Of a stretch of DNA of 64,000 nt, positions 46,509 to 55,918 are shown piece by piece. The position numbers were made by a program, and so were the translations under genes. Under the pieces are notes generated by a model, which ran no database searches, was not told where the DNA came from, and saw only the letters and a list, made by a program, of their open reading frames with translations. Position 1 is the stretch's first letter; every line of letters begins with the position of its first letter. The DNA comes from Virgibacillus sp. MSJ-26 (GTDB lineage Bacteria > Bacillota > Bacilli > Bacillales > Amphibacillaceae), in contig NZ_JAHLPW010000002.1 of the NCBI RefSeq assembly GCF_018918075.1, positions 62,001 to 126,000 on the forward strand, in the 5' to 3' direction.

Positions 46509-49500
46509 ATGTCAAAAAACTTGACAAAAAAGACTTTTGCCTTGTTATTTACCTTCATGTTGTTACTATCACCAATGTTTAGTGTCTTCTCATCTATTGC
46601 ACATGCGGATGAAAACACTGAGACAACAAATACAGAAAAATTAACAGAGAGTGATAGTAAATCAGACGATGAGGTAAATAGTTATGAAAATGTAAGCATC
46701 AACACCATAACAGAAAGTAGTGAGCTTGAAGAAGGTGACTTTGAGGTTATTCAGGGCGATGGTACCTTAACATATAATGACGATGGTTCCGTAACCTTTG
46801 GAGTTGATTCTAATGAAAAGAACAAAATTGTATATAATCAAGCGGATGAAATAAAAGATGGTATTTTTGAGGCCGATATAAAGGCAGACAAAAATTTGAA
46901 TCGATTTGGTTTTATTTATCGAGTCCAAGATACGTCAGAATATAAGTATGTTGGAACTGGAGATGAGAACAACCAGTACTTCAGCGAAATCTTTGGTGAA
47001 GAAAACAATTGGACCTCTATGACCAAGGGGATTCCACTTGAAGCAGATAAAACCTATCGTCTGCGAATTAAATTTATAGATGATATGGCTGCTTTGTATA
47101 TAGATGATGAAAAAATAGGGTCTTGGTCACAGGCAGAAGGAGTCGACAAGGCAGGTGCAATTGGTTTTGAAAAATCCCGCGGTACAGCAAATATTACTAT
47201 ATCCAATGTTAAAGTCGAAGAATATGACGCACCCAATCCACCCGAAACGGATCCAGTCGAACAAGTTCTAAGTTCTGATTATATGGATGTCACGATAGAC
47301 GAAACGTTTCCAAGAGTCATTAAGTATGATGTGGATGATAAAACAATGTCTGGACAAGAATCACCTGTTTATGGGCTGAAAATAAACGACATGCCATACT
47401 ACCCTGAAGTTAGCTTTGAAAAGGTGAGCGAAAGTGAAGCAGAATACACAATGACTGTTGAAGACAGTTATGAAGACATTGATGCTCAATTTACATTGTT
47501 ACTAAAAGTAGAGGATAACAAAGTAATTTATAGTTTTGAAGATATTACAAATGATGGAGACGCTAACATCGAAAAAATTGAATTTGCTGATATGAATCTT
47601 ATTTCAGCTGATTCAAGTCAATCTGATGCTCAAGCAAAATTAGCAAATATTAGCACTGACGTTACTAAGCCTGGTGATACTGATGTTGATATTGATTCAT
47701 CATTAGATAATCTAGGGACTTCCTCTGGTCATTATATGGCATTCTTAACAACAGGGGAATTAAGTGCAGGGGTATGGTCCAGTTCTGAGGTTGATGGACA
47801 CAATAACCTGATCGCAAATCGTTATGAAACTGAAGATGGTGATAAGGCGATGGGGATAAGTTCTAACACACTCTTTTATCACAGAGACTTTATGCCAGAA
47901 CCTTCATCAAACAAACCTACTATCAAAATTGCGATTGCAGAAGATTTAAATGATGATGATAAAGTCGACTGGCAGGATGCTGCGATTGCTTATCGGGATA
48001 TCATGCAAGACATTCAAGGTTCAGAAGATGTCAATAATAATGTGGGTACACGGATCGCTATGAACTTTGGTTCACAAGCACAACAACCATTCCTAAAAAC
48101 TTTGGATAATGTGAAAAAAGTAGCCCTTGCAACAGATGGATTGGGACAACCTGTGTTATTAAAAGGATATGGAAACGAAGGACATGATAGTGCCCATCCT
48201 GATTATGGGGATGTTGGTGAAAAAATGGGTGGTGAAGAAGATTTAAATACTCTCATTGATGAAGGACATAAATACAATGCTGAAATTGGTGTCCATATTA
48301 ACGCACAAGAAACTTACCCAGAAGCAAAAGCATTTGATGAAGACCTCATTGAAGGTCCAAATTCCCACGGTTGGGGCTGGTTAGATCAATCTTACGTCAT
48401 TGATAAATTGTATGACTTATCCTCTGGTAGACGGGCAGCGAGACTTGCTGAACTAGACGAAGCAGCACCAGGTCTTGACTTTGTTTATTTAGATGTCTGG
48501 TATCAGGATCAATGGGAATCTAATCGAATTGCAGAACAACTAAATGGCATGGGTTTAAGATTAACGTCAGAATTTGGTGATGCATTACCAAATAACTCGA
48601 CTTGGCAGCATTGGGCGACAGATAAGAACTATGGGGGACCAGAAAGCAAGGGACTCAACTCCGATGCATTACGTTTTGTCAGCAATCACCAAAAGGATTC
48701 TTGGGTATTAAACTGGCCAGAAGCCGGCGGAACGGCTGATCACCCATTACTTGGTGGATTTGAATTAGCTGGTTTTGAAGGTTGGCAATCTGATAAAAAC
48801 TTTGACAACTTTATCCATATGACATTTGATACGAACTTACCAACTAAGTTTTTACAGAAATATTATGTAACGAATTGGGAAAAAACGGATGGGGATCCAA
48901 CAGAAACGAATCTAGAAAAGGAAATTAAATTGAAAGATCCTAGCAATGGAGACATTGTTGCAGTTACAAGAAAAGACGATTCCAGAGAACGCGTCATAAC
49001 GCTAAATGATAATGTCGTTCTTGATGAGCACAAATATTTACTTCCTTGGGTAGAACAAGATTTTGACACACCTACTCCTGATTCTGATAAGTTATATCAT
49101 TGGAATTTAGAAGGTGGTGAGTCTACGTGGACCTTACCTGAAGAGTATGAAGGTGTCTCAAGTGTCGATGTGTATGAGTTGACTGACCAAGGTAGAACTA
49201 ATAAACAAGAAGTTAAAGTGAACGATAATAAAATTACATTAACTGCTGAAGCAGCAACACCATATATTGTTGTAGCCAGTAATGATGACGGTGTCCAAGT
49301 TGATGAATGGAGCACGGATGCTCATATTCATGATTCAGGATTCAATACGGGAACAATCGATGATGATTACACAACAATTGACGGGGATAGTGAATCTGTA
49401 AGTGTTAATAGAACAGATCAAACAGGCAGTGCTCGTCAATTAAGTAGTGGGGATTATTACTTAAATTTTGAAAACCCAGATGAGGATACAACTGTTACGC

Positions 49501-50636
49501 GAACGTTAACGGATTTAGAACCAGGTAAGGATTATGTAGCAGAAGTTTATGTCGAAAATAAAAGTGATGTAAAAGCAACGATTGAAGTTCTTGGTGGGGA
49601 AGAAGACGTAAGTAACTTTACATTGCGTAGTTTACAGAAAAACTATGTTAAAGCTGATTCACATGCTACAAACAATGGCTATGACAGTAAAATGCAGCGA
49701 ATGCAAGTGAGCTTCACAGCAGTAGATGATACAGCGACTCTTAAGCTTGGCCGTGAAGCAGGCGAAGGGCAAACGAAATTTGATGATATTAGAATTGTCC
49801 AAAAAACGTTGACAAATTATGAATCAGACGATGTGTTTGTACAAGACTTTGAATCTGTTGTCCAGGGGATTTACCCATTTGTTATCGGTAATACGGAAAA
49901 TGTAGAGGATAACCGTATCCACTTGTCAGAGCTTCATGATCCATATACACAAAAAGGCTGGGCTGACAATTTAGTTGATGATGTTATCGATGGTAACTGG
50001 TCCCTTAAAGTGAATACCGGTAACAGTGGTCTGAACTACCGTACAATTCCACAACACTATCAATTTGAACCTGGCGCAGAGTACAAGGTTAGTTTTGACT
50101 ATCAAACAACGGCTGACTCTTACCGATTTATTTCCGGAGATGAAGAAATCGATGTGAAAGATATCGACGATGCAAAAGGTTTGAGTGTGAATGAACAACT
50201 GTCCTCGTCAACAGATACAAACAGAGTAGAATTCACTGTTATAGGATCTGACAATGGACAAACCTATATCGGTATATTTAATGATGGAACCGAAGTAAAT
50301 ATGCATACGGGCGAAGGGACGTTTATGTTGGATAACTTACGCATTGAAAAACTGGATGCAACTCCACCTGTGTCAACGATATCCGACTTAAAAGAATTAG
50401 TTGAAGAGTTTGAAGAAACAGGCGACATTTCAAGTGATGAAGCAGCCCGTGCATTAAAACTTCACTTAACGGCATTAGAACATTTTGAAAGAATCGGAAA
50501 TGATGAAAAGGTAGTCAAGCATTTGAATGGATTTAAAGACTTACTCAGTCATCAAAATGAAGAAGAACAGATTTCTGAAGAAGCCTATGAAACTTTAACA
50601 AAAGGTGCAGATACGTTAATTGAAAAACTAGATTAA
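46509..50636 (+). CDS. Secreted GH101 endo-alpha-N-acetylgalactosaminidase
   Basis: GH101 enzymes release the intact core-1 disaccharide Gal-beta1,3-GalNAc from serine/threonine of mucin-type glycoproteins. The protein has 1375 residues: signal peptide about 1-33, an N-terminal lectin/laminin-G-like domain about 75-235, the GH101 core about 250-930, two galactose-binding-like beta domains about 935-1285, and a C-terminal FIMAH-like helical module 1290-1375. The nucleophile is D662 in FVYLDVWYQDQW and the acid/base E688 in LTSEFGDAL. GVHINAQETYPEA and NSHGWGWLDQSY are further family blocks. No wall anchor or dockerin is seen. AGGGAGG precedes the ATG. Its promoter links it to the AraC and GH112 operon. 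Confidence 0.93.
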   Translation: MSKNLTKKTFALLFTFMLLLSPMFSVFSSIAHADENTETTNTEKLTESDSKSDDEVNSYENVSINTITESSELEEGDFEVIQGDGTLTYNDDGSVTFGVDSNEKNKIVYNQADEIKDGIFEADIKADKNLNRFGFIYRVQDTSEYKYVGTGDENNQYFSEIFGEENNWTSMTKGIPLEADKTYRLRIKFIDDMAALYIDDEKIGSWSQAEGVDKAGAIGFEKSRGTANITISNVKVEEYDAPNPPETDPVEQVLSSDYMDVTIDETFPRVIKYDVDDKTMSGQESPVYGLKINDMPYYPEVSFEKVSESEAEYTMTVEDSYEDIDAQFTLLLKVEDNKVIYSFEDITNDGDANIEKIEFADMNLISADSSQSDAQAKLANISTDVTKPGDTDVDIDSSLDNLGTSSGHYMAFLTTGELSAGVWSSSEVDGHNNLIANRYETEDGDKAMGISSNTLFYHRDFMPEPSSNKPTIKIAIAEDLNDDDKVDWQDAAIAYRDIMQDIQGSEDVNNNVGTRIAMNFGSQAQQPFLKTLDNVKKVALATDGLGQPVLLKGYGNEGHDSAHPDYGDVGEKMGGEEDLNTLIDEGHKYNAEIGVHINAQETYPEAKAFDEDLIEGPNSHGWGWLDQSYVIDKLYDLSSGRRAARLAELDEAAPGLDFVYLDVWYQDQWESNRIAEQLNGMGLRLTSEFGDALPNNSTWQHWATDKNYGGPESKGLNSDALRFVSNHQKDSWVLNWPEAGGTADHPLLGGFELAGFEGWQSDKNFDNFIHMTFDTNLPTKFLQKYYVTNWEKTDGDPTETNLEKEIKLKDPSNGDIVAVTRKDDSRERVITLNDNVVLDEHKYLLPWVEQDFDTPTPDSDKLYHWNLEGGESTWTLPEEYEGVSSVDVYELTDQGRTNKQEVKVNDNKITLTAEAATPYIVVASNDDGVQVDEWSTDAHIHDSGFNTGTIDDDYTTIDGDSESVSVNRTDQTGSARQLSSGDYYLNFENPDEDTTVTRTLTDLEPGKDYVAEVYVENKSDVKATIEVLGGEEDVSNFTLRSLQKNYVKADSHATNNGYDSKMQRMQVSFTAVDDTATLKLGREAGEGQTKFDDIRIVQKTLTNYESDDVFVQDFESVVQGIYPFVIGNTENVEDNRIHLSELHDPYTQKGWADNLVDDVIDGNWSLKVNTGNSGLNYRTIPQHYQFEPGAEYKVSFDYQTTADSYRFISGDEEIDVKDIDDAKGLSVNEQLSSSTDTNRVEFTVIGSDNGQTYIGIFNDGTEVNMHTGEGTFMLDNLRIEKLDATPPVSTISDLKELVEEFEETGDISSDEAARALKLHLTALEHFERIGNDEKVVKHLNGFKDLLSHQNEEEQISEEAYETLTKGADTLIEKLD

Positions 50637-50666
50637 GCTATAAGCAAAGAGATATTAAACAAGTTA

Positions 50667-50711
50667 AGTCTTCGGATTATCGTCTAATCATGACTTGGTA
50701 GTCCGGAGACT
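50667..50711 (+). terminator. Hairpin between GH101 and TasA/CalY-like genes
   Basis: AGTCTTCGGATTATC pairs with GGTAGTCCGGAGACT over 15 bp including three T-G pairs, with a 15-nt loop. A-rich sequence follows instead of a U-run, so termination on the plus strand is doubtful. Confidence 0.4.
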
Positions 50712-50740
50712 AAAACAAAAAATAAGGGGAGAATATAAAA

Positions 50741-51328
50741 ATGAAAATAAAAAAACAACTAGGTGTAGGAGTTATGTCGTTAGCTTTAGGTTTATCGTTA
50801 ATTGGTGGAGGAACTTATGCTTATTTTAGCGATACGGAACAAACGAACAATACATTTGCTGCTGGTACACTAGATTTAACAGCTGAGCCTACAACAATTA
50901 TTGATGTGGACAATCTTGCGCCTGGAGATTCGATTGTTCGAGACTTCGAGCTACAAAACTCAGGGACGCTAGACATTGAAAAGGTGTTTCTAGAAACAGA
51001 CTATAATGTTATAGATGCAGAAGGAGATAACACGGAAGATTTTGGTGAACATATCCAAGTAGAATTTTTATATAACGCGGATAATTTAGATGAAGTGATA
51101 TATGAAACGACTTTAGCTGAGCTAAAAGATATGACTCCAGAGGCGGTAAACGAGCATATTTTCTATCCAACTCTTGGAGGAAAAGGCTTAGAAGCTGGGG
51201 ATGATCATGATTTCGTAGTTAAGTTTAATTTCTTAGATAATGGAGAAGATCAAAACCAATTCCAAGGCGATTCACTAGAATTAGAGTGGACTTTTGTTGC
51301 TGAGCAAGGAAGTGGAGAAGAAAAGTAA
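50741..51328 (+). CDS. TasA/CalY (camelysin)-family secreted protein
   Basis: This 195-residue protein starts KKQLGVGVMSLALGLSLIGGGTYAYFSDTEQTNNTFAAGTL. The signal peptide followed by TYAYFSDTE is the hallmark of SipW-processed TasA/CalY proteins, which form biofilm fibres or surface layers (the peptidase M73 name is historical). LAPGDSIVRDFELQNSGTLDIEKVFL fits the beta-sandwich core. No sipW gene is nearby, which is unusual for this family. It lies between two large glycan-degrading enzymes and might be a surface fibre linked to mucus attachment, an inference. Confidence 0.85.
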   Translation: MKIKKQLGVGVMSLALGLSLIGGGTYAYFSDTEQTNNTFAAGTLDLTAEPTTIIDVDNLAPGDSIVRDFELQNSGTLDIEKVFLETDYNVIDAEGDNTEDFGEHIQVEFLYNADNLDEVIYETTLAELKDMTPEAVNEHIFYPTLGGKGLEAGDDHDFVVKFNFLDNGEDQNQFQGDSLELEWTFVAEQGSGEEK

Positions 51329-51335
51329 AATAAAA

Positions 51336-51379
51336 AACAATTGAATCACCAGTGTTTAAACACTGGTGATTCAATTGTT
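51336..51379. repeat. 44-bp perfect palindrome before GH84 gene
   Basis: Positions 51336-51357 and 51358-51379 are exact reverse complements, centred on TTTAAA, with arms reading AACAATTGAATCACCAGTG. It starts 8 bp after the TasA/CalY-like stop and ends directly against the GAGGAGG ribosome site of the GH84 gene. No T-run follows. As RNA it would be a very stable hairpin next to the site, as DNA a possible dimer-binding site. Confidence 0.92.
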
Positions 51380-51394
51380 GAGGAGGCAAGGAAA

Positions 51395-54300
51395 TTGAAA
51401 AGAAGAAGAAACCCAATCTTAAATTTAATTTTAGCTTTTACCATGATCATAAGTATGATATTTGGATCAAATGGAATGGCTTTTTCAGCACTTGCAGCGG
51501 ATAACACAAGTGAAACAGAACCATATACCATTTATCCAACTCCACATGATATTGACTATCATGGTCAACAATTTGATGTAAGTGATACGGTAAATATTGT
51601 TTATGAGTCAAAAATAGATTCATATACTAAGGATAGAGTAGAAGAATTGTTAAATGATAAAGGAATAGACTACTCCGAATCTGATGAAATCGTTTCAGAG
51701 GCAACAAACTTTTTGGTTGGTACATATCAGTCAGATGAATACGTAGAACATTATTTTGCAGATAATGGCTTGATCGATGAAACGACTTTAGAAGAGTTGG
51801 ACAGCAATATTGTTTCAATTAAAGATAATGTGATTGCTGTATTAGGCAAAGATGTGGATTCCGCTTTTTATGGAGTCACAACCATCAAGCATATTTTTAA
51901 ACAAATGGAGGATCGCTCGATTGAGGAATTGACCATTAACGATTATGCAGATGTTAAAGGAAGAGGGTTCATCGAAGGTTATTATGGAGAGCCATGGTCT
52001 ACGCAAGATCGTGCCGAATTAATGACTTTTGGTGGCGACTTTAAGATGAACTCCTATGTTTATGCACCCAAAGATGACCCGAAACATAATGGCGAATGGA
52101 AAGAATTATATTCCGAAGATGAATTAGAGGATATTCGTAAACTTGCTGAAGCGGGTAATGCGAGTAAAACTCGATTTGTTTATACCCTCCATCCATTTAT
52201 GAATGATGCCATGAAATTTGATACGGAAGAAAACTATCAGACCGATTTAAATATAATTAAAGAAAAATTCACTCAGTTATTAGATGCTGGTGTTAGGAAA
52301 TTTGGCATATTAGGTGATGATGCAGGTGTACCTCAAGGTGATGCAGAAAACTATGTCACATTAATGACTGATTTAACGGATTGGTTAATTGAGCAAGAAG
52401 AGAATTATGATGGGTTAGTAACCGATATGATTTTCACTCCAAATGATTATATGGGGTGGGGAGACAGTGAGCAAATTCAAACATTAAAAGAATTACCTGA
52501 ATCTGTGAGTTTAGTTCAAACAGGTGGAAAAGTTTGGGGAGAAGTTTCTGATAATTTTACTCAGACATTTACAGAAAATGCTGGCAGAGGACCCTATATG
52601 TGGATTAACTGGCCCGTAACAGATAACTCGAAGAATCATTTAATTATGGGTGGAAATGAAGTATTTCTACAGCCAGGAGTCGATCCTGAAAACATTGAAG
52701 GAATTGTCTTAAATCCAATGCAACAGTCAGAACCAAGCAAAACAGCTATTTTTGCCAATGCTGATTACTCATGGAATATCTGGGATAACGAAGAGCAAGC
52801 ACAGGAAAATTGGAATGATTCATTTGCCTATATGGATCATTTAAATATTAATGAAACACCTGCTTCCAATGCTTTGAGAGAGCTCTCCAAGCATATGATT
52901 AATCAAGATATGGATAGTCGTGTGGCAAAATTGGAAGAGTCAGTAGAGTTAGCACCAAAATTAAATGACTTTAAAGATGCTCTTGGGAAAGAAGAAATTA
53001 CTGAAAAAGCACAAGACTTAATTCAGGAATTTGAGGTTATCCGTGATGCGGCGCAAACATATAAAGATAATCCTGGAAATGAAAGAATAAGAGATCAAAT
53101 CATCTACTGGTTGGATAGTGCTTTGGATACTGCAGATGCAGCCATATATCTGTTAAACGCTGAAATTGCTGATGAACAAGGCGAGGAAGCCGAGGTATGG
53201 GAGAACTATAGTCAAGGACAGGCTTCTTTTGAAGCATCAAAGAATCATCCCTTTAGTTACATTGATCATTACGAATACGCTGAAGTCGGCGTCCAGCACA
53301 TTGTCCCCTTCATTAAAACGTTAATAAGTGACGTATCAACGAAGGTGGAAACCATCGTCAATCCGGATTTAAATCCAGTTCAGTTTATTACGAATCGAAC
53401 GGACACGCCAACGGGGAATTTGGATAATGTATTAGATAATAACCCGAAGACTGAAGTTGTTTATAAAGATCCAAACACGATTGAAACAGGTACGTATGTC
53501 GGGGTGCAATATAAGAAACCAATGACGTTAAACTCTGCTCGATTTGAACTGGGAACAATAGATAATGAAGAAGATACCTTCACTGCCAGCAAAGCTCAAT
53601 ATACTGTTGACGGAGAAACTTGGAAGGATATTGAAGGCGCTGAGTATGGACATGATAGTCAAATTGTTTTAGAGGACTTGGACTTAAAAGTAAGAGGCAT
53701 CCGTTTAATCGCAACCGAGGACCGGGCTGATACGTGGTTAGGCATAAGAGATATTGTTATTAATGAAGAAACTGAAGGTGAAGATGAACAAGAATATAAA
53801 TTAATGGTTCCCGATCATTTTTCAGTGTATCAAGGAAACGAAGATAATTTATTCGATGATGACGATTCGACGTTTGTCTGGTATGACCCATCCGGAGAGA
53901 AAAAAGATACTTCCGTTGTCGGTGATTACATTGGTGTGGACCTCTTAGAAGTGCAAGACTTAGGAGAAGTATCTTTCACTGTAGGACATGATAATGCTGA
54001 TAAATGGACGGATTATCAGTTGGAGTATTCTGTGGATGGTGAAGAATACACTAAAGTAAAAGAGTATCATGACCAAGGACCAGGGATGGATAAGATTAAG
54101 GAAGATTTATCTGGAATTGAAGCACGTTATGTCCGTCTGAAAAACCTTAAAGAAGTTCCAGTCTGGCTCAAGTTTAGCGGGATTAAAGTTGACACTTTGG
54201 GTGGAACATCTAAATTTACGTATACAAATAATGATGATTATAAAACAATCAAAGCTCAACATACACTTGAAGAAACAAGTTTAAATAAAACAGAAGATTT

Positions 54301-55690
54301 GACACTTAAACCAGATGAGTATTTAGGTGTGAAATTGGAGCGTATTAAAGAATTAGATCGTGTTGAGGTAAAGGAAACAAGTGGAGACCTGACATTGCAA
54401 GCATCTATGAATGGGGTCGAATGGACAAAGCCTACAGAAGGAATGAATGCTCGGTATGTAAGGTTACTGAACGATACAGACGAGGATATCACCTTTAATT
54501 TAGAAGAATTTAGCGTTTTGTCTAATGAATTGGAAGCACCAAGTTTTGTGGAAACTTCCTTGGGAATCCATCCTCAATATGCTGATAGTGATTCTAGAAA
54601 TAATGGAACACTGTTAAATGTGTTTGATAATGATTTAGGAACAAAGACGATTTTTGCTGATTACCAAAAAGAAGGCGAGTACATCACTTATTCTGTAGGT
54701 GAACCTAGAATTTTTAATAGTTTGCGAATCTATAACGAGGAAAATAGTATCAACTATATTCGTGATGCCAAAGTTCAATTATCAATGGATAATAAGAACT
54801 GGACAGACGTTGCCACAATTGGTGATGGTGAGGATAACCTTAAAGACGGAACACCAGATTATGCAGATATGATTAAGGATGGCTATACGCATGATTCTGA
54901 TAATCCAGGAAACTATTATTTTGGTAATGATGACATTGATGGCGTTGAAGCTAAATATATTAGAATAGTATTTACTGCAGATTATTCAGTGAGATTTGCT
55001 CATATTAACGAAATTCTCATTAATGATGGCGAATATGTCCAAACCGAAAATAATCCTACGTTTATTGCCGACCCTATTGAAGAGGAAGGACATGGTCCTG
55101 AATTATTGGTTGATGGTGATCTTACAACGGCCTTTAAACCGAATATGACGGATCGTACGGACGGTTCTTTAACATATCGCTTGTCGGAAAAGACAGATGC
55201 AACAGCTATTACAATCGTGCAGGGTGCTAATGCTATATCGAACGCTACAGTGAATGCTAGAGTTGGAGAAGATGAGTGGGTTGAATTAGGTACTCTAGAT
55301 GATAGTCTAAATACGTTTTATAACACCGAATACGACCATATTTTTGAAATTAAATTAAGTTGGGGAGATGTTCAGCCAGTCATTTATGAAATGAATATCT
55401 CTAATAACAAAAGTTTACTTCCTATAGCAAGCGTTTCTGACTTAAAAAATCTCGTTGAACGTTACGAAGAATCCGGTGATATTTCAAGCGATGAAGCCAT
55501 ACATGCATTGAATCTTCATTTAAAAGCACTGGCACAATTTGAAAAATCCGGAGATAACAAAAAAGTCGTGAAACATTTAGAAGGATTTAAGAACTTACTC
55601 GATTATCAAAAAGAAGAAGGACAAATTTCTGATGAGGCTTATGAAACTCTTATCGATGGTGCAGATATGTTGAGTGATGAATTGGAATAA
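51395..55690 (+). CDS. Secreted GH84 beta-N-acetylglucosaminidase (NagJ/hyaluronidase-like)
   Basis: The enzyme removes beta-linked GlcNAc by substrate-assisted catalysis. It has 1431 residues from a TTG at 51395, 8 nt after GAGGAGG; the frame extends upstream into the palindrome, but that part would place the signal peptide internally. Parts: signal peptide about 1-34, GH20b-like N-domain to about 160, GH84 barrel about 185-470 with catalytic D308-D309 in FGILGDDAGVP and VKGRGFIEGYYGEPW at its start, a helical region to about 640, four CBM32/F5-8-like beta domains about 655-1340, and a FIMAH-like module 1345-1431. The last module is almost identical in DNA to that of the GH20 gene. Confidence 0.92.
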   Translation: MKRRRNPILNLILAFTMIISMIFGSNGMAFSALAADNTSETEPYTIYPTPHDIDYHGQQFDVSDTVNIVYESKIDSYTKDRVEELLNDKGIDYSESDEIVSEATNFLVGTYQSDEYVEHYFADNGLIDETTLEELDSNIVSIKDNVIAVLGKDVDSAFYGVTTIKHIFKQMEDRSIEELTINDYADVKGRGFIEGYYGEPWSTQDRAELMTFGGDFKMNSYVYAPKDDPKHNGEWKELYSEDELEDIRKLAEAGNASKTRFVYTLHPFMNDAMKFDTEENYQTDLNIIKEKFTQLLDAGVRKFGILGDDAGVPQGDAENYVTLMTDLTDWLIEQEENYDGLVTDMIFTPNDYMGWGDSEQIQTLKELPESVSLVQTGGKVWGEVSDNFTQTFTENAGRGPYMWINWPVTDNSKNHLIMGGNEVFLQPGVDPENIEGIVLNPMQQSEPSKTAIFANADYSWNIWDNEEQAQENWNDSFAYMDHLNINETPASNALRELSKHMINQDMDSRVAKLEESVELAPKLNDFKDALGKEEITEKAQDLIQEFEVIRDAAQTYKDNPGNERIRDQIIYWLDSALDTADAAIYLLNAEIADEQGEEAEVWENYSQGQASFEASKNHPFSYIDHYEYAEVGVQHIVPFIKTLISDVSTKVETIVNPDLNPVQFITNRTDTPTGNLDNVLDNNPKTEVVYKDPNTIETGTYVGVQYKKPMTLNSARFELGTIDNEEDTFTASKAQYTVDGETWKDIEGAEYGHDSQIVLEDLDLKVRGIRLIATEDRADTWLGIRDIVINEETEGEDEQEYKLMVPDHFSVYQGNEDNLFDDDDSTFVWYDPSGEKKDTSVVGDYIGVDLLEVQDLGEVSFTVGHDNADKWTDYQLEYSVDGEEYTKVKEYHDQGPGMDKIKEDLSGIEARYVRLKNLKEVPVWLKFSGIKVDTLGGTSKFTYTNNDDYKTIKAQHTLEETSLNKTEDLTLKPDEYLGVKLERIKELDRVEVKETSGDLTLQASMNGVEWTKPTEGMNARYVRLLNDTDEDITFNLEEFSVLSNELEAPSFVETSLGIHPQYADSDSRNNGTLLNVFDNDLGTKTIFADYQKEGEYITYSVGEPRIFNSLRIYNEENSINYIRDAKVQLSMDNKNWTDVATIGDGEDNLKDGTPDYADMIKDGYTHDSDNPGNYYFGNDDIDGVEAKYIRIVFTADYSVRFAHINEILINDGEYVQTENNPTFIADPIEEEGHGPELLVDGDLTTAFKPNMTDRTDGSLTYRLSEKTDATAITIVQGANAISNATVNARVGEDEWVELGTLDDSLNTFYNTEYDHIFEIKLSWGDVQPVIYEMNISNNKSLLPIASVSDLKNLVERYEESGDISSDEAIHALNLHLKALAQFEKSGDNKKVVKHLEGFKNLLDYQKEEGQISDEAYETLIDGADMLSDELE
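55454..55683 (+). repeat. FIMAH-module DNA repeat, GH84 copy
   Basis: These 230 bp encode the last ~77 residues of the GH84 protein (VERYEESGDISSDEAIHAL onward). They differ from 59738-59967 at only four positions, all synonymous (GAA/GAG, CTG/TTG, TAT/TAC, GCA/GCT). Confidence 0.93.
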
Positions 55691-55781
55691 ATGTTTTAGG
55701 GAGTGAACATCAAAAAGAAATGAGCAGATTTAGATGGAGTCTATAAAGCTCTTAAAAGTGGTACTAATGATTTAATTAGGG

Positions 55782-55825
55782 AACATTAATTGGAGAGGAG
55801 GCTATCCCTCTCTCAATTAATGTTT
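55782..55825 (+). terminator. Hairpin between GH84 and GH20 genes
   Basis: AACATTAATTGGAGAGG pairs with CCTCTCTCAATTAATGTT, 17 bp with one bulged base. GTTTAAC follows, a poor U-run. The rest of the 228-bp gap shows no gene or clear promoter. Confidence 0.5.
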
Positions 55826-55918
55826 AACCATATTATCGAAACTTACACATGGATTCCATGATTATAATTGAAGATTTTTGAGAGAAGTATTAAATCTTTT
55901 GAAGGGGGAGGATGAATT

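Noticed and set aside
51341..51394. N-terminal extension of the GH84 protein
   Set aside because: It would be translated from within the 44-bp palindrome and would bury the signal peptide. The TTG at 51395 has an ideal ribosome site.
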